Positions 1 to 6,910 of a DNA stretch of 7,790 bases are shown here, piece after piece; positions within the stretch are counted from its first letter, which is position 1, and the number at the start of each line of letters is the position of its first letter. The stretch lies in NCBI GenBank assembly GCA_027488055.1, contig JAIYCK010000046.1, positions 1 to 7,790 on the forward strand, written 5' to 3'. This stretch comes from Flavobacteriales bacterium. GTDB lineage: Bacteria; Bacteroidota; Bacteroidia; Flavobacteriales_D; Sanyastnellaceae. Position numbers and translations under genes: made by a program. The notes beneath the pieces are model-generated. The model worked only from the letters and a program-made list of their open reading frames with translations. It was not told the DNA's origin and did no database searches.

Positions 1-330
1 CAGCAGTTGAGGCGATTTAAAACCATTGAAAAAATTCGAGAATTCCGATGAATCATGATGTAAATACGCTTTGAGGTAATTGGCATAGCCCGCATGCAGG
101 GCAGGGCCTATAATCAGAGAGGCTATTGTGCCCACGAATGGAGCCATTCCGATCACGATGGAAATAATGAATGATAAAAGACAAAAGCCGATATAGCTGC
201 CAATGTCCTTACCTAAAATATTGAAGCCGCGGCTTACAGCGGCCATTGCATCGAGTTGATATCCATTGGTCAGTATGTCTTCCAATGATCTGCCGCTCGA
301 TTTTTCGGGCATGTTGTCTAGTCGTTCCAT
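1..330 (-). CDS. Partial membrane protein of unknown function (N-terminal 110 residues)
   Basis: The reading frame opens at ATG 330-328 and stays open to the left edge, so only the first 110 residues are visible and the C-terminus is missing. The N-terminal ~40 residues are polar (MERLDNMPEKSSGRSLEDIL onward). They are followed by two hydrophobic stretches at about residues 45-62 (GFCLLSFIISIVIG) and 64-82 (FVGTIASLIIGPALHAGY), separated by a Pro/Gly turn, which reads as a helical hairpin in the inner membrane. Bacteroidota encode many small multi-pass proteins of this look, but I do not recognise the family and assign no function. The frame stays open upstream without another ATG for at least 130 bases; ATG 330 is chosen as the first ATG, and ATG 312 (MPEKSS) is an alternative. 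It is transcribed divergently from prfB. The hydrophobic pattern and absence of stops make a real gene likely; the exact start is less certain. Confidence 0.72.
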   Translation of the reverse strand, partial: MERLDNMPEKSSGRSLEDILTNGYQLDAMAAVSRGFNILGKDIGSYIGFCLLSFIISIVIGMAPFVGTIASLIIGPALHAGYANYLKAYLHHDSSEFSNFFNGFKSPQLL

Positions 331-485
331 AGGGTAAAGATTTAATTTCCTCAAAGAAAGGCAATGCGAGTAAACAATCCAATACCGACCAAAGGAAATT
401 ACACCCGTCTGTAGCAAAAAAGAGCATAGGGATCGACTATTCAAGGCACTTTTAGATTTGTTATGGTGAAAAGTCAAATGGGAAG

Positions 486-493
486 TACTTTTG
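486..493 (+). promoter_or_regulatory. Candidate Bacteroidota-type -7 box for prfB
   Basis: TACTTTTG fits the TAnnTTTG -7 consensus described for the primary sigma factor of Bacteroidota. Transcription would start near position 499, giving a leader of about 58 bases before the prfB ATG. The -33 element is not convincing: the nearest TTTG (457-460) lies 25 bases upstream of the box, longer than the usual ~19-20. The call rests on one short match and is therefore tentative. Confidence 0.35.
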
Positions 494-501
494 CGGCCGA
501 A

Positions 502-526
502 AACACAGGGTTATTCAGACTGTGTT
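502..526 (+). promoter_or_regulatory. Inverted repeat in the putative prfB leader
   Basis: AACACAG (502-508) and CTGTGTT (520-526) are perfect 7-base complements around an 11-base loop. They lie just downstream of the predicted transcription start. This could be a weak leader-RNA hairpin or a protein-binding dyad. There is no U-tract after it, so it does not look like a terminator. No known factor is implied by the sequence. Confidence 0.3.
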
Positions 527-529
527 ATC

Positions 530-547
530 AATTATAATCATATAATT
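530..547 (+). repeat. A/T-only inverted repeat before prfB start
   Basis: AATTATA (530-536) and TATAATT (541-547) are perfect complements separated by ATCA, ending 10 bases before the prfB ATG. Being entirely A/T, the arms would form only a weak hairpin. The symmetry may simply reflect the A/T-rich, unstructured sequence typical upstream of Bacteroidota start codons. Confidence 0.25.
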
Positions 548-557
548 TTATACACAC

Positions 558-1662
558 ATGGCAATTACGATTGAAGCAGTGAATGAGCTTCAAGAGCGCA
601 AGCTTGCGCTCAGGAGGTTTCTTTGACGTCGACACCAAGTTGATGCAAATAGCGGAAGACGAGAAACAAACACAGGATCCTGATTTTTGGAACGATGCCA
701 AAAAAGCAGAAGGTGTAATGCGTCAAATTCGCAATAAAAAAGTTTGGACAGACGCTTTTAAGATTGCTGCAGATCATGTGGACGATCTGTCTGTGCTTCA
801 TGAATTCTTTAAGGAAGGCGGAGCTACGGAAGAAGAATTGGATGTTCAATTCAAACTGGCGGAAAAGGCCGTTGAGGAATTGGAGTTCAAGAATATGCTG
901 AGCAACGAGGAAGACGGTTTGAGTGCAGTAGTGCAGATTACCGCTGGAGCTGGTGGCACCGAGAGTTGCGACTGGGCTGGTATGCTCATGCGTATGTACG
1001 TGATGTGGGGACAGAAGAATGGGTACAACGTGAAAGAGTTGGACATGCAGGAGGGCGATGTGGCAGGGGTCAAACAATGTACGATTGAATTTGAAGGTCA
1101 GTTTGCTTTCGGGATGCTCAAGGGAGAGAATGGAGTGCATCGTTTGGTGCGTATTTCGCCGTTTGATAGCAATGCGAAACGACACACTTCATTTGTGAGT
1201 GTGTATGTATATCCGTTGGTGGATGAAAGCATAGAGATCCACATCAATCCGGCCGATATTACGTGGGATACATTCCGAAGTGGCGGTGCAGGTGGTCAAA
1301 ATGTAAACAAAGTGGAAACTGGGGTGCGTTTGCGCCATGCCCCGACAGGTATTATCATCGACAATACCGAAACCCGCTCTCAGCTGCAAAACAAGGAAAA
1401 AGCGATGCAATTGTTGAAATCACAATTGTATGAAATAGAATTGGAAAAGCGCCACTCGGCGCGCAGCGAAATCGAAGCTGGGAAGAAAAAAATAGAATGG
1501 GGATCACAAATCCGCAACTATGTGATGCAGCCTTATAAGTTGGTGAAGGATGTTCGCACTGGAGTAGAAACCTCAGATGTGGACAGTGTTATGGATGGCT
1601 ATATCGATGAATTTTTAAAAGGTTTTTTGATGCAACAAGGAAGTGCATCTTCAGTTGAATAA
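558..1662 (+). CDS. prfB: Peptide chain release factor 2 (RF2), made by programmed +1 frameshift
   Basis: RF2 recognises UGA and UAA in the ribosomal A site and triggers hydrolysis of peptidyl-tRNA. The gene is split over two frames. ATG 558 opens a 22-codon frame (MAITIEAVNELQERKLALRR, then FL) that meets TGA at 624-626. The main frame resumes one base on, at GAC 625, and runs to TAA 1660-1662. The joined product is 367 residues, close to the 365 of E. coli RF2. It carries the stop-codon recognition motif SPF (residues 200-202) and the catalytic GGQ loop (245-247, in SGGAGGQNVNK). The residue four before GGQ, equivalent to E. coli position 246, is Ser. The in-frame ATG at 583 is a poor start: it would replace the conserved RF2 N-terminal helix with an unrelated sequence read out of frame. 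The gene precedes fumC by 21 bases, so the two may be cotranscribed. The joined coordinates are 558-623 plus 625-1662. Confidence 0.96.
612..627 (+). promoter_or_regulatory. prfB: RF2 programmed +1 frameshift site
   Basis: The site has all the classic parts: a Shine-Dalgarno-like AGGAGG (612-617), three bases of spacing (TTT), the slippery codon CTT (621-623), then TGA followed by C (624-627). In the well-studied E. coli case, the anti-Shine-Dalgarno of the translating ribosome pairs with this element, and slow termination at UGA lets the CUU-bound tRNA slip forward one base. Low RF2 thus raises frameshifting and RF2 output, while high RF2 terminates after 22 residues. The arrangement and the three-base spacing are the same as in E. 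coli (AGGGGG, UAU, CUU, UGA, C). Confidence 0.95.
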
Positions 1663-1683
1663 AATTTTTAAATTACATAAAAG

Positions 1684-3078
1684 ATGGAATTCAGAATTGA
1701 GAAAGATACCATGGGTGAGGTAAAAGTACCTTCGCAGGTGTATTGGGGCGCTCAAACAGAACGCTCGCGTAACAATTTTAAAATAGGTCCAGAAGCTAGC
1801 ATGCCGAAGGAAATCATTCGTGCATTTGCGATCTTGAAGAAGGCCGCCGCACATGCCAATCATGAGTTAGGCGTTTTGCCAATTGAAAAGCGTGACGCCA
1901 TTTCAGTGGTATGCGATGAGATTTTGGCTGGACAGCTTCAAGACCAATTTCCTCTTGTGATTTGGCAAACGGGCAGCGGCACACAAAGCAACATGAATCT
2001 AAACGAAGTTATTTCCAATAGAGCTCATGTTTTGTCTGGTGGCAAGCTAGGAGAAGGCCAAAGTTTTTTGAGTGCCAACGACGATGTGAATAAGTCGCAA
2101 TCGAGCAATGATACCTATCCAACAGCTATGCATATAGCTGCTTATACTAAAAAAAAAAAAAAAACCATTCCAGGCATAGAGCAGCTTCGTGATACTTTGC
2201 AAAAGAAGAGTGAAGCATTTATGTCCGTGGTTAAGATTGGCCGCACCCATCTCATGGATGCCACTCCAATTACCTTAGGACAGGAGTTGAGTGGCTATGT
2301 TGCTCAATTGAATTATGGACTCAAAGCGCTGCGCAACACATTGTCGCACTTAGGAGAAGTAGCATTGGGTGGCACCGCGGTGGGCACAGGATTGAATGCG
2401 CCAAAGGGATATAGTGAATTGGTAGCGAAAAAAATTGCTGAATTTAGCGGATTGCCATTTACGACAGCTCCCAACAAGTTTGAGGCATTGGCTGCACACG
2501 ATGGCATCGTGGAAAGCCATGGTGCATTGAAACAATTGGCCGTATCGCTCAATAAAATTGCCAACGATATTCGGATGATGGCCAGCGGTCCTCGCAGTGG
2601 CATTGGTGAAATTTTCATTCCAGAAAATGAGCCGGGTAGCAGTATCATGCCCGGCAAAGTGAATCCAACACAATGTGAAGCATTGACCATGGTATGCGCT
2701 CAGGTCATGGGAAATGATGTCGCCATTACCATCGGCGGTACCCAAGGACACTATGAATTGAACGTATTCAAACCTATGATGGCCTACAACTTTTTGCAGA
2801 GTGCGGAATTGTTGGGTGACGCTGCCATTTCCTTTGATGTGAATTGCGCGATTGGCATCGAACCAAATCATTCACGTATCAATGAGTTGGTGAATAATTC
2901 ACTGATGCTAGTGACTGCCTTGAATACTAAAATCGGCTATTATAAGGCAGCTGAAATTGCTAAAACAGCTCACAAAAACGGCACAACACTCAAAGAAGAA
3001 GCAGTGCGCTTAGGATATGTAAGTGCAGAACAATACGATGAATGGGTCGTTCCTGCGAAGATGACAGGGAATTTGTAA
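1684..3078 (+). CDS. fumC: Class II fumarate hydratase (fumarase C)
   Basis: This 464-residue cytosolic, iron-independent homotetrameric enzyme hydrates fumarate to L-malate in the TCA cycle. The length matches the family. Visible motifs in order are GSGTQSNMNLNE, SSNDTYPTAMHIA, GRTHLMDATPITLGQE and the fumarase/aspartase signature GSSIMPGKVNPTQ. His189 and Ser319 sit at the positions of E. coli FumC His188 and Ser318, the usual catalytic pair; Lys325 corresponds to Lys324. The N-terminus (RIEKDTMGEVKVP) aligns with the family start, so ATG 1684 is preferred; it is preceded by an A-rich stretch and no Shine-Dalgarno. Codons 156-160 are five AAA lysines inside a run of 16 A; the local length still matches E. 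coli FumC, so this is not an obvious insertion. The gene follows prfB by 21 bases and ends in an intrinsic terminator. Argininosuccinate lyase and aspartase share the fold, but the motif set and length favour fumarase. Confidence 0.96.
   Translation: MEFRIEKDTMGEVKVPSQVYWGAQTERSRNNFKIGPEASMPKEIIRAFAILKKAAAHANHELGVLPIEKRDAISVVCDEILAGQLQDQFPLVIWQTGSGTQSNMNLNEVISNRAHVLSGGKLGEGQSFLSANDDVNKSQSSNDTYPTAMHIAAYTKKKKKTIPGIEQLRDTLQKKSEAFMSVVKIGRTHLMDATPITLGQELSGYVAQLNYGLKALRNTLSHLGEVALGGTAVGTGLNAPKGYSELVAKKIAEFSGLPFTTAPNKFEALAAHDGIVESHGALKQLAVSLNKIANDIRMMASGPRSGIGEIFIPENEPGSSIMPGKVNPTQCEALTMVCAQVMGNDVAITIGGTQGHYELNVFKPMMAYNFLQSAELLGDAAISFDVNCAIGIEPNHSRINELVNNSLMLVTALNTKIGYYKAAEIAKTAHKNGTTLKEEAVRLGYVSAEQYDEWVVPAKMTGNL
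2149..2164 (+). repeat. Homopolymer of 16 A within fumC
   Basis: An uninterrupted run of 16 A begins exactly at codon 156 of fumC and encodes Lys156-160 plus the first base of Thr161. Losing one A brings TAG (2177-2179) into frame; gaining one brings TGA (2190-2192) into frame. Either way the protein ends at about 165 residues, before the catalytic histidine. The frame as given preserves the spacing between AMHIAA and the IP that follows in E. coli FumC, so 16 is probably the correct count. Confidence 0.95.
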
Positions 3079-3096
3079 AATGAGAATATTTGGACT

Positions 3097-3131
3097 AAAA
3101 AAAAGCGACCTCAAATGGGGTCGCTTTTTTT
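3097..3131 (+). terminator. Intrinsic terminator of fumC, probably bidirectional
   Basis: A stem pairs GCGACCTC (3105-3112) with GGGGTCGC (3117-3124) around the loop AAAT, with a single G-T wobble. It is followed by seven T (3125-3131) and preceded by eight A (3097-3104). It lies 18 bases past the fumC stop. Because the flanking A and T tracts are complementary, it should also work on the minus strand as a backstop for transcripts leaving the sdh operon. Confidence 0.88.
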
Positions 3132-3234
3132 ATGATGCGCATTCATCTTTGATCAGACTTTTGCGGTTCTTATTTCGATGTTCATGGTTAATACAATCGC
3201 TAAGCTTACGAACGTCAAAATATTAAACTGAATT
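3132..3234. other. Spacer between convergent terminators
   Basis: About 100 bases separate the fumC and sdh terminators. I see no open reading frame of useful length, repeat or RNA-like structure. Confidence 0.5.
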
Positions 3235-3265
3235 AAAAAAAATAGGCCGCCATAAGCGACCTATT
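3235..3265 (-). terminator. Intrinsic terminator of the sdhCAB operon
   Basis: Read on the minus strand, AATAGGTCGC pairs with GCGGCCTATT (one T-G wobble, 10 base pairs) around a five-base loop TTATG. It runs into eight T (the A run at 3235-3242 on the plus strand, two of which also serve in the stem). It begins about 20 bases beyond the sdhB stop, which is the expected spacing for the end of the operon. Confidence 0.88.
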
Positions 3266-3286
3266 GAAAATGATTTACCACCGGAA

Positions 3287-4051
3287 TTAATTCTCAGGCT
3301 TAATGTTGGCCATTAAATATTCACGATTCATCCGTGCGATATTTTCAAGTGATATGTTTTTTGGACACTGCACTTCGCATGCGCCGATATTGGAGCAGTT
3401 GCCAAAACCTTCTTCATCCATTTGTTTAACCATATTCAACACGCGTTCTTTGCGCTCAGGCTGGCCTTGTGGCAACAACGCAAATTGAGAAACCTTGGCG
3501 GACACAAATAACATTGCACTGCCATTGGGGCAAGAAGCAGCGCATGCTCCGCAGCCAATGCACGTCGCGGCAGAAAATGCTTTGTCCGCATCTTCTTTTG
3601 GAACTGGAATCGCGTTGGCATCCATGGTGCGGCCGCTGGTATTGACCGAGATAAAACCGCCTGCTTGCTGTATGCGGTCAAATGCACCGCGATCTACCAT
3701 TAAATCTTTGATAACGGGGAAACCAGCGCTGCGCCATGGCTCCACATAAATGGTGTCACCGTCTTTAAATGAGCGCATGTGCAATTGACAAGTGGTGACG
3801 CCACGGTTAGGACCATGCGCTTCGCCATTGATAAACATACTGCACATTCCGCAAATACCTTCGCGGCAGTCATGATCAAATGTCACCGGATCATCACCCT
3901 CACGGATGAGTTTGTCATTCAATACATCGATCATTTCAAGAAACGACATATCGGGAGAAACGCCACCCAATTGATAGTCTTTCATTGCGCCCTTATCGGA
4001 GGTACTTTTTTGTCTCCAGATCTTGAGTTTGAGATTCATATTTCCTTCCAT
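3287..4051 (-). CDS. sdhB: Succinate dehydrogenase iron-sulfur subunit
   Basis: This 254-residue subunit carries electrons from the flavin of SdhA to the membrane anchor through three Fe-S clusters. All cluster ligands are present. The [2Fe-2S] ligands are Cys62, Cys67, Cys70 (CREGICGMC) and Cys88. The ferredoxin-like C-terminal half has CIGCGACAASCP (Cys164, 167, 170, 174) and CSNIGACEVQCP (Cys219, 225, 229). By analogy with E. coli SdhB, Cys164/167/170/229 hold [4Fe-4S] and Cys174/219/225 hold [3Fe-4S]. The protein acts on the cytoplasmic face of the inner membrane. It is the last gene of sdhCAB, 53 bases after sdhA, and precedes a terminator. Two starts are possible, ATG 4051 and ATG 4039 (MNLKLKIWRQK). 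The second resembles the usual start of Bacteroidota homologues as I recall them; neither has a Shine-Dalgarno, so the longer form is listed. Confidence 0.96.
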   Translation of the reverse strand: MEGNMNLKLKIWRQKSTSDKGAMKDYQLGGVSPDMSFLEMIDVLNDKLIREGDDPVTFDHDCREGICGMCSMFINGEAHGPNRGVTTCQLHMRSFKDGDTIYVEPWRSAGFPVIKDLMVDRGAFDRIQQAGGFISVNTSGRTMDANAIPVPKEDADKAFSAATCIGCGACAASCPNGSAMLFVSAKVSQFALLPQGQPERKERVLNMVKQMDEEGFGNCSNIGACEVQCPKNISLENIARMNREYLMANIKPEN

Positions 4052-4104
4052 TGCTTCGCTTTATTTTGTGGCCTTTGCAGGGATTGATTCTATAATTGTG
4101 TTGA

Positions 4105-6105
4105 TTATTTGTAGCTACGTGCTTGTACTTTGATGTTTTCGTAGATCAAAGGTTCTTTCACCAAGTTGGGTTTGGATGCGTCACCAGTCCATTGCCAAGC
4201 GGCTACATAATTGTACTCATCATCTTTACGCAACGCCTCACCATCGGCATCTTGAAATTCTACGCGGAAATGTCCACCGCAGCTTTCGTTGCGATCCAAA
4301 GCGTCTAAGCACATCAATTCGCCAAGGTCGATGAAGTCTGCCACACGCATGGCTTTTTCCAATTCGGGATTCATACCCTGCATGCTGCCGGGTACTCGCA
4401 CTTCTGCGAAGAATTCTTCACGCAACTTTTTAATCTCAGCGATGGCCCATTTGAGGCCCTCTTCATCGCGCGCCATTCCGCATTTTTCCCACATGATCTT
4501 ACCCAATCTGCGATGATAGTAATCTACTGGGTTTTTGCCACTTGTCTTGAAGTAAGACTCCAATTGTTGGCGCACGTTGTTTTCTGCCTCTACAAATTCG
4601 GGAGTGTCAGTGCTGATGTTGCCTGTGCGGATTTCATCAGCCAAATAATTACCGATGGTATAAGGTAATACGAAATAGCCGTCGGCCAATCCTTGCATGA
4701 GTGCTGAAGCACCCAATCGATTCGCGCCATGATCGCTGAAGTTGGCTTCACCGCATGCATAACAACCTTCTACGGTCGTCTTCAATTCATAATCCACCCA
4801 CAATCCACCCATGGTGTAGTGCACCGCTGGATAAATCATCATTGGGGTTTTATAAGGGTTTTCTGCGACAATCTGCTCATACATTTGGAAGAGATTGCCG
4901 TATTTTTCTTTTACCACTTCGGTTCCTAACTCAACCAATTGCTCATGAGTGGCATTGGCTAAGCCTTTTACATTTGCCTGGGCTTTACCATAGCGCACAA
5001 TCGCTGAAGAAAAGTCAAGATAAACAGCTTCACCGGTGGCATTTACACCGTATCCTTCGTCGCAGCGCTCTTTGGCAGCGCGGCTCGCGATATCACGTGG
5101 CACGAGATTACCGAAGGCAGGATAACGACGCTCTAAATAGTAGTCACGATCCTCTTCTTTGATATCTTGAGGCTTTAATTTTTTAGCACGAATGGCTTCT
5201 ACATCTTCTTTTTTCTTTGGCACCCAAATGCGACCATCGTTGCGCAGTGATTCTGACATCAAGGTCAACTTACTTTGATGATCACCACTCACTGGAATGC
5301 ATGTAGGGTGAATCTGTGTGTAACACGGATTTGCAAAGGCGGCACCTTTTTTATGAGCCTTCCAAGCTGCTGTGACATTGCTGCCCATCGCATTAGTTGA
5401 AAGATAAAATACATTGCCATAGCCTCCTGTGCAAAGCACAACAGCATGCGCACTATGACGCTCTAAGGCTCCTGTAATCATATTGCGAGCAATGATCCCG
5501 CGCGCCTTGCCATTGACTACAACTAAGTCAAGCATTTCATGGCGATTCAACATTTGAACCGTACCTTTTCCAATCTGACGTGAAAGTGCCGAGTACGCAC
5601 CCAAAAGCAATTGTTGTCCAGTTTGTCCCGCGGCATAAAAAGTTCTCGATACTTGCGTACCACCGAAGGAACGATTGTCCAACAAGCCCCCGTAATCGCG
5701 CGCGAAGGGCACACCTTGAGCCACGCATTGGTCAATGATATTGGCGCTTACCTCAGCCAAACGATGCACATTGGCTTCGCGGGCGCGATAGTCACCTCCT
5801 TTGATCGTGTCGTAGAATAGACGATAAGTGCTATCACCATCGTTCATGTAATTTTTGGCAGCATTGATTCCTCCTTGTGCAGCGATGCTGTGAGCGCGGC
5901 GCGGACTATCTTGAAAACAAAAGGTTTTGACACGATAGCCCATTTCAGCTAAGGAGGCAGCTGCGCTTGAACCAGCAAGACCAGTGCCCACTACAATGAT
6001 GTCAATATTTCGCTTGTTGGAGGGATTCACCAAGCGTGCGGTATTCTTATACTTGGTCCACTTCTGTTCAAGAGAACCTTCTGGTATTCTGCTTTCTAAT
6101 TTCAT
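4105..6105 (-). CDS. sdhA: Succinate dehydrogenase flavoprotein subunit
   Basis: The 666-residue catalytic subunit oxidises succinate to fumarate using covalently bound FAD. The dinucleotide-binding motif is GTGLAGSSAAASLAEMGY (from residue 40). His72 in RRAHSIAAQGGINA is the expected covalent FAD attachment site. Substrate-site and catalytic residues of the family are visible: His266 (HPTCIP), Arg337 (VPRDIASRA, the proton-shuttle arginine), His429 (HYTMGG) and Arg463 (ANRLGASAL). The length and the charged insertion around residues 297-330 (KKKEDVEAIRAKKLKPQDIK) fit the type B enzymes of Bacteroidota and Bacillus rather than the shorter E. coli SdhA. Sequence alone cannot decide succinate oxidation from fumarate reduction; an sdhCAB order with a di-heme anchor occurs in both. 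It lies 44 bases after sdhC and 53 before sdhB. ATG 6105 is preceded by an A/T-rich stretch and gives the expected N-terminus. Confidence 0.97.
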   Translation of the reverse strand: MKLESRIPEGSLEQKWTKYKNTARLVNPSNKRNIDIIVVGTGLAGSSAAASLAEMGYRVKTFCFQDSPRRAHSIAAQGGINAAKNYMNDGDSTYRLFYDTIKGGDYRAREANVHRLAEVSANIIDQCVAQGVPFARDYGGLLDNRSFGGTQVSRTFYAAGQTGQQLLLGAYSALSRQIGKGTVQMLNRHEMLDLVVVNGKARGIIARNMITGALERHSAHAVVLCTGGYGNVFYLSTNAMGSNVTAAWKAHKKGAAFANPCYTQIHPTCIPVSGDHQSKLTLMSESLRNDGRIWVPKKKEDVEAIRAKKLKPQDIKEEDRDYYLERRYPAFGNLVPRDIASRAAKERCDEGYGVNATGEAVYLDFSSAIVRYGKAQANVKGLANATHEQLVELGTEVVKEKYGNLFQMYEQIVAENPYKTPMMIYPAVHYTMGGLWVDYELKTTVEGCYACGEANFSDHGANRLGASALMQGLADGYFVLPYTIGNYLADEIRTGNISTDTPEFVEAENNVRQQLESYFKTSGKNPVDYYHRRLGKIMWEKCGMARDEEGLKWAIAEIKKLREEFFAEVRVPGSMQGMNPELEKAMRVADFIDLGELMCLDALDRNESCGGHFRVEFQDADGEALRKDDEYNYVAAWQWTGDASKPNLVKEPLIYENIKVQARSYK

Positions 6106-6149
6106 ATGCTAAACTTATAAGAGCCTAATCGAGTTGAATGTTCAATGAG

Positions 6150-6842
6150 TTATGCGATCCATTCGAGGTACATGGCTATTGGCATGGCCGCAAAAATCGC
6201 TGGAATGATGACACTGAATGCATCGCCGATGATTGCGATAGTGCCTTTGTATTTGCTGTGATTTAAGCCCAAGGATTGAAACGCGCTTTTGAAGCCGTGC
6301 AAAAGATGCCAGAACAAAGAGATGCAGCCCAATACATAAACGATCACTACCCAAAGTTCTTTAAATACCAATTGCATTTCTCCAAAAAGATTTTCGTATT
6401 TCTCGCCATCATAATAGAGGTGTTGATCAATCACGGATAATTCAGTAATGCGCGTTTTAACCCAAAAATTACCGAGATGCACTATCAGGAAAAACAAGAT
6501 CAGCGTGCCGAGAAGAGCCATACTGCGGCTATACCAGGTGCTGCTTGAGTTGTTGTTCTGTTTGGCGTAGGCTGTGGGACGGGCTTTGCGGTTTTGGAAG
6601 TACAACATAAGTCCATCCACGATGTGTGCAAGGAGTCCAACGAAAAGTACGATTTCCATTGAACGAATGAGGAGGTTGGTACCCATGAAATGGGCGAATT
6701 TGTTGAACGTTTCACCACCATCATTCACGAAAATGGCTGCGTTTACGGCGCAATGCACCAGAAGAAAAGTGATGAGGAATAGCCCTGTGAGTGCCATCCA
6801 ATATTTTTTCACGAGCGAACTACCAAATAGACCTTTTGCCAT
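6150..6842 (-). CDS. sdhC: Succinate dehydrogenase cytochrome b subunit (di-heme membrane anchor)
   Basis: This 230-residue integral membrane subunit anchors SdhAB and passes electrons to menaquinone. Five hydrophobic segments are visible at about residues 14-36, 60-82, 107-129, 161-185 and 203-225, the topology of single-subunit type B anchors such as B. subtilis SdhC and Wolinella FrdC. Histidines inside the first four segments (His30, His73, His122, and His179 or His182) are suitably placed as axial ligands for two b hemes. There is no separate sdhD, as expected for this type. The frame extends upstream to an ATG at 6911, but ATG 6842 (MAKGLFGSSLVKKYW) is preferred: the extra 23 residues are polar and unlike the family, and a candidate promoter box lies inside them at 6889-6896. 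It is the first gene of the operon and divergent from ispD. Confidence 0.93.
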   Translation of the reverse strand: MAKGLFGSSLVKKYWMALTGLFLITFLLVHCAVNAAIFVNDGGETFNKFAHFMGTNLLIRSMEIVLFVGLLAHIVDGLMLYFQNRKARPTAYAKQNNNSSSTWYSRSMALLGTLILFFLIVHLGNFWVKTRITELSVIDQHLYYDGEKYENLFGEMQLVFKELWVVIVYVLGCISLFWHLLHGFKSAFQSLGLNHSKYKGTIAIIGDAFSVIIPAIFAAMPIAMYLEWIA

Positions 6843-6888
6843 AATACAAGAATTATATACGTTGTTTTTTCGGTTAGAAATTATGCTG

Positions 6889-6896
6889 CGAATGTA
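6889..6896 (-). promoter_or_regulatory. Candidate -7 box for the sdhCAB operon
   Basis: On the minus strand the sequence TACATTCG matches TAnnTTTG at all fixed positions except one T-to-C change. Transcription would begin near 6883, giving a leader of about 40 bases before ATG 6842 and ruling out the upstream ATG at 6911. No good -33 TTG lies at 19-20 bases; an 8-base palindrome (AAACGTTT, 6911-6918) occupies that area. Tentative. Confidence 0.35.
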
Positions 6897-6910
6897 CGTC
6901 AGGAATTGCA

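Larger units (their letters stand above)
331..557. other. Divergent intergenic spacer upstream of prfB
   Basis: This 227-base spacer separates the leftward membrane-protein gene from rightward prfB and must hold promoters for both. On the plus strand I see a TAnnTTTG-type box at 486-493 and two dyads between it and the prfB start, annotated separately. I see no convincing promoter box for the minus-strand gene and no small gene or RNA. The last ~30 bases before the prfB ATG are almost pure A/T with no Shine-Dalgarno sequence. Confidence 0.6.

Noticed and set aside
209..427. 72-residue minus-strand frame overlapping the left-edge gene
   Set aside because: It overlaps the membrane-protein frame in another register; only the register starting at 330 shows coherent transmembrane segments and stays open to the edge.
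583..627. Start of prfB at ATG 583
   Set aside because: It reads the frameshift region in the wrong frame and loses the conserved N-terminal helix; the upstream frame from ATG 558 plus the +1 shift gives the family length and sequence.
610..1185. 191-residue open frame antisense to prfB
   Set aside because: It lies entirely opposite conserved RF2 codons, has low-complexity His/Ser-rich content and no recognisable domain.
2313..2871. Open frames of 125 and 173 residues antisense to fumC
   Set aside because: Both mirror the strongly conserved fumarase sequence; no family features, and two overlapping frames on the same stretch are typical shadows.
3303..4087. Plus-strand open frames opposite sdhB
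   Set aside because: They mirror the cysteine-rich cluster-binding regions of SdhB and have no features of their own.
4755..5162. 135-residue open frame antisense to sdhA
   Set aside because: Opposite conserved SdhA codons, His/Ser/Arg-rich, with no domain or start-region signal.
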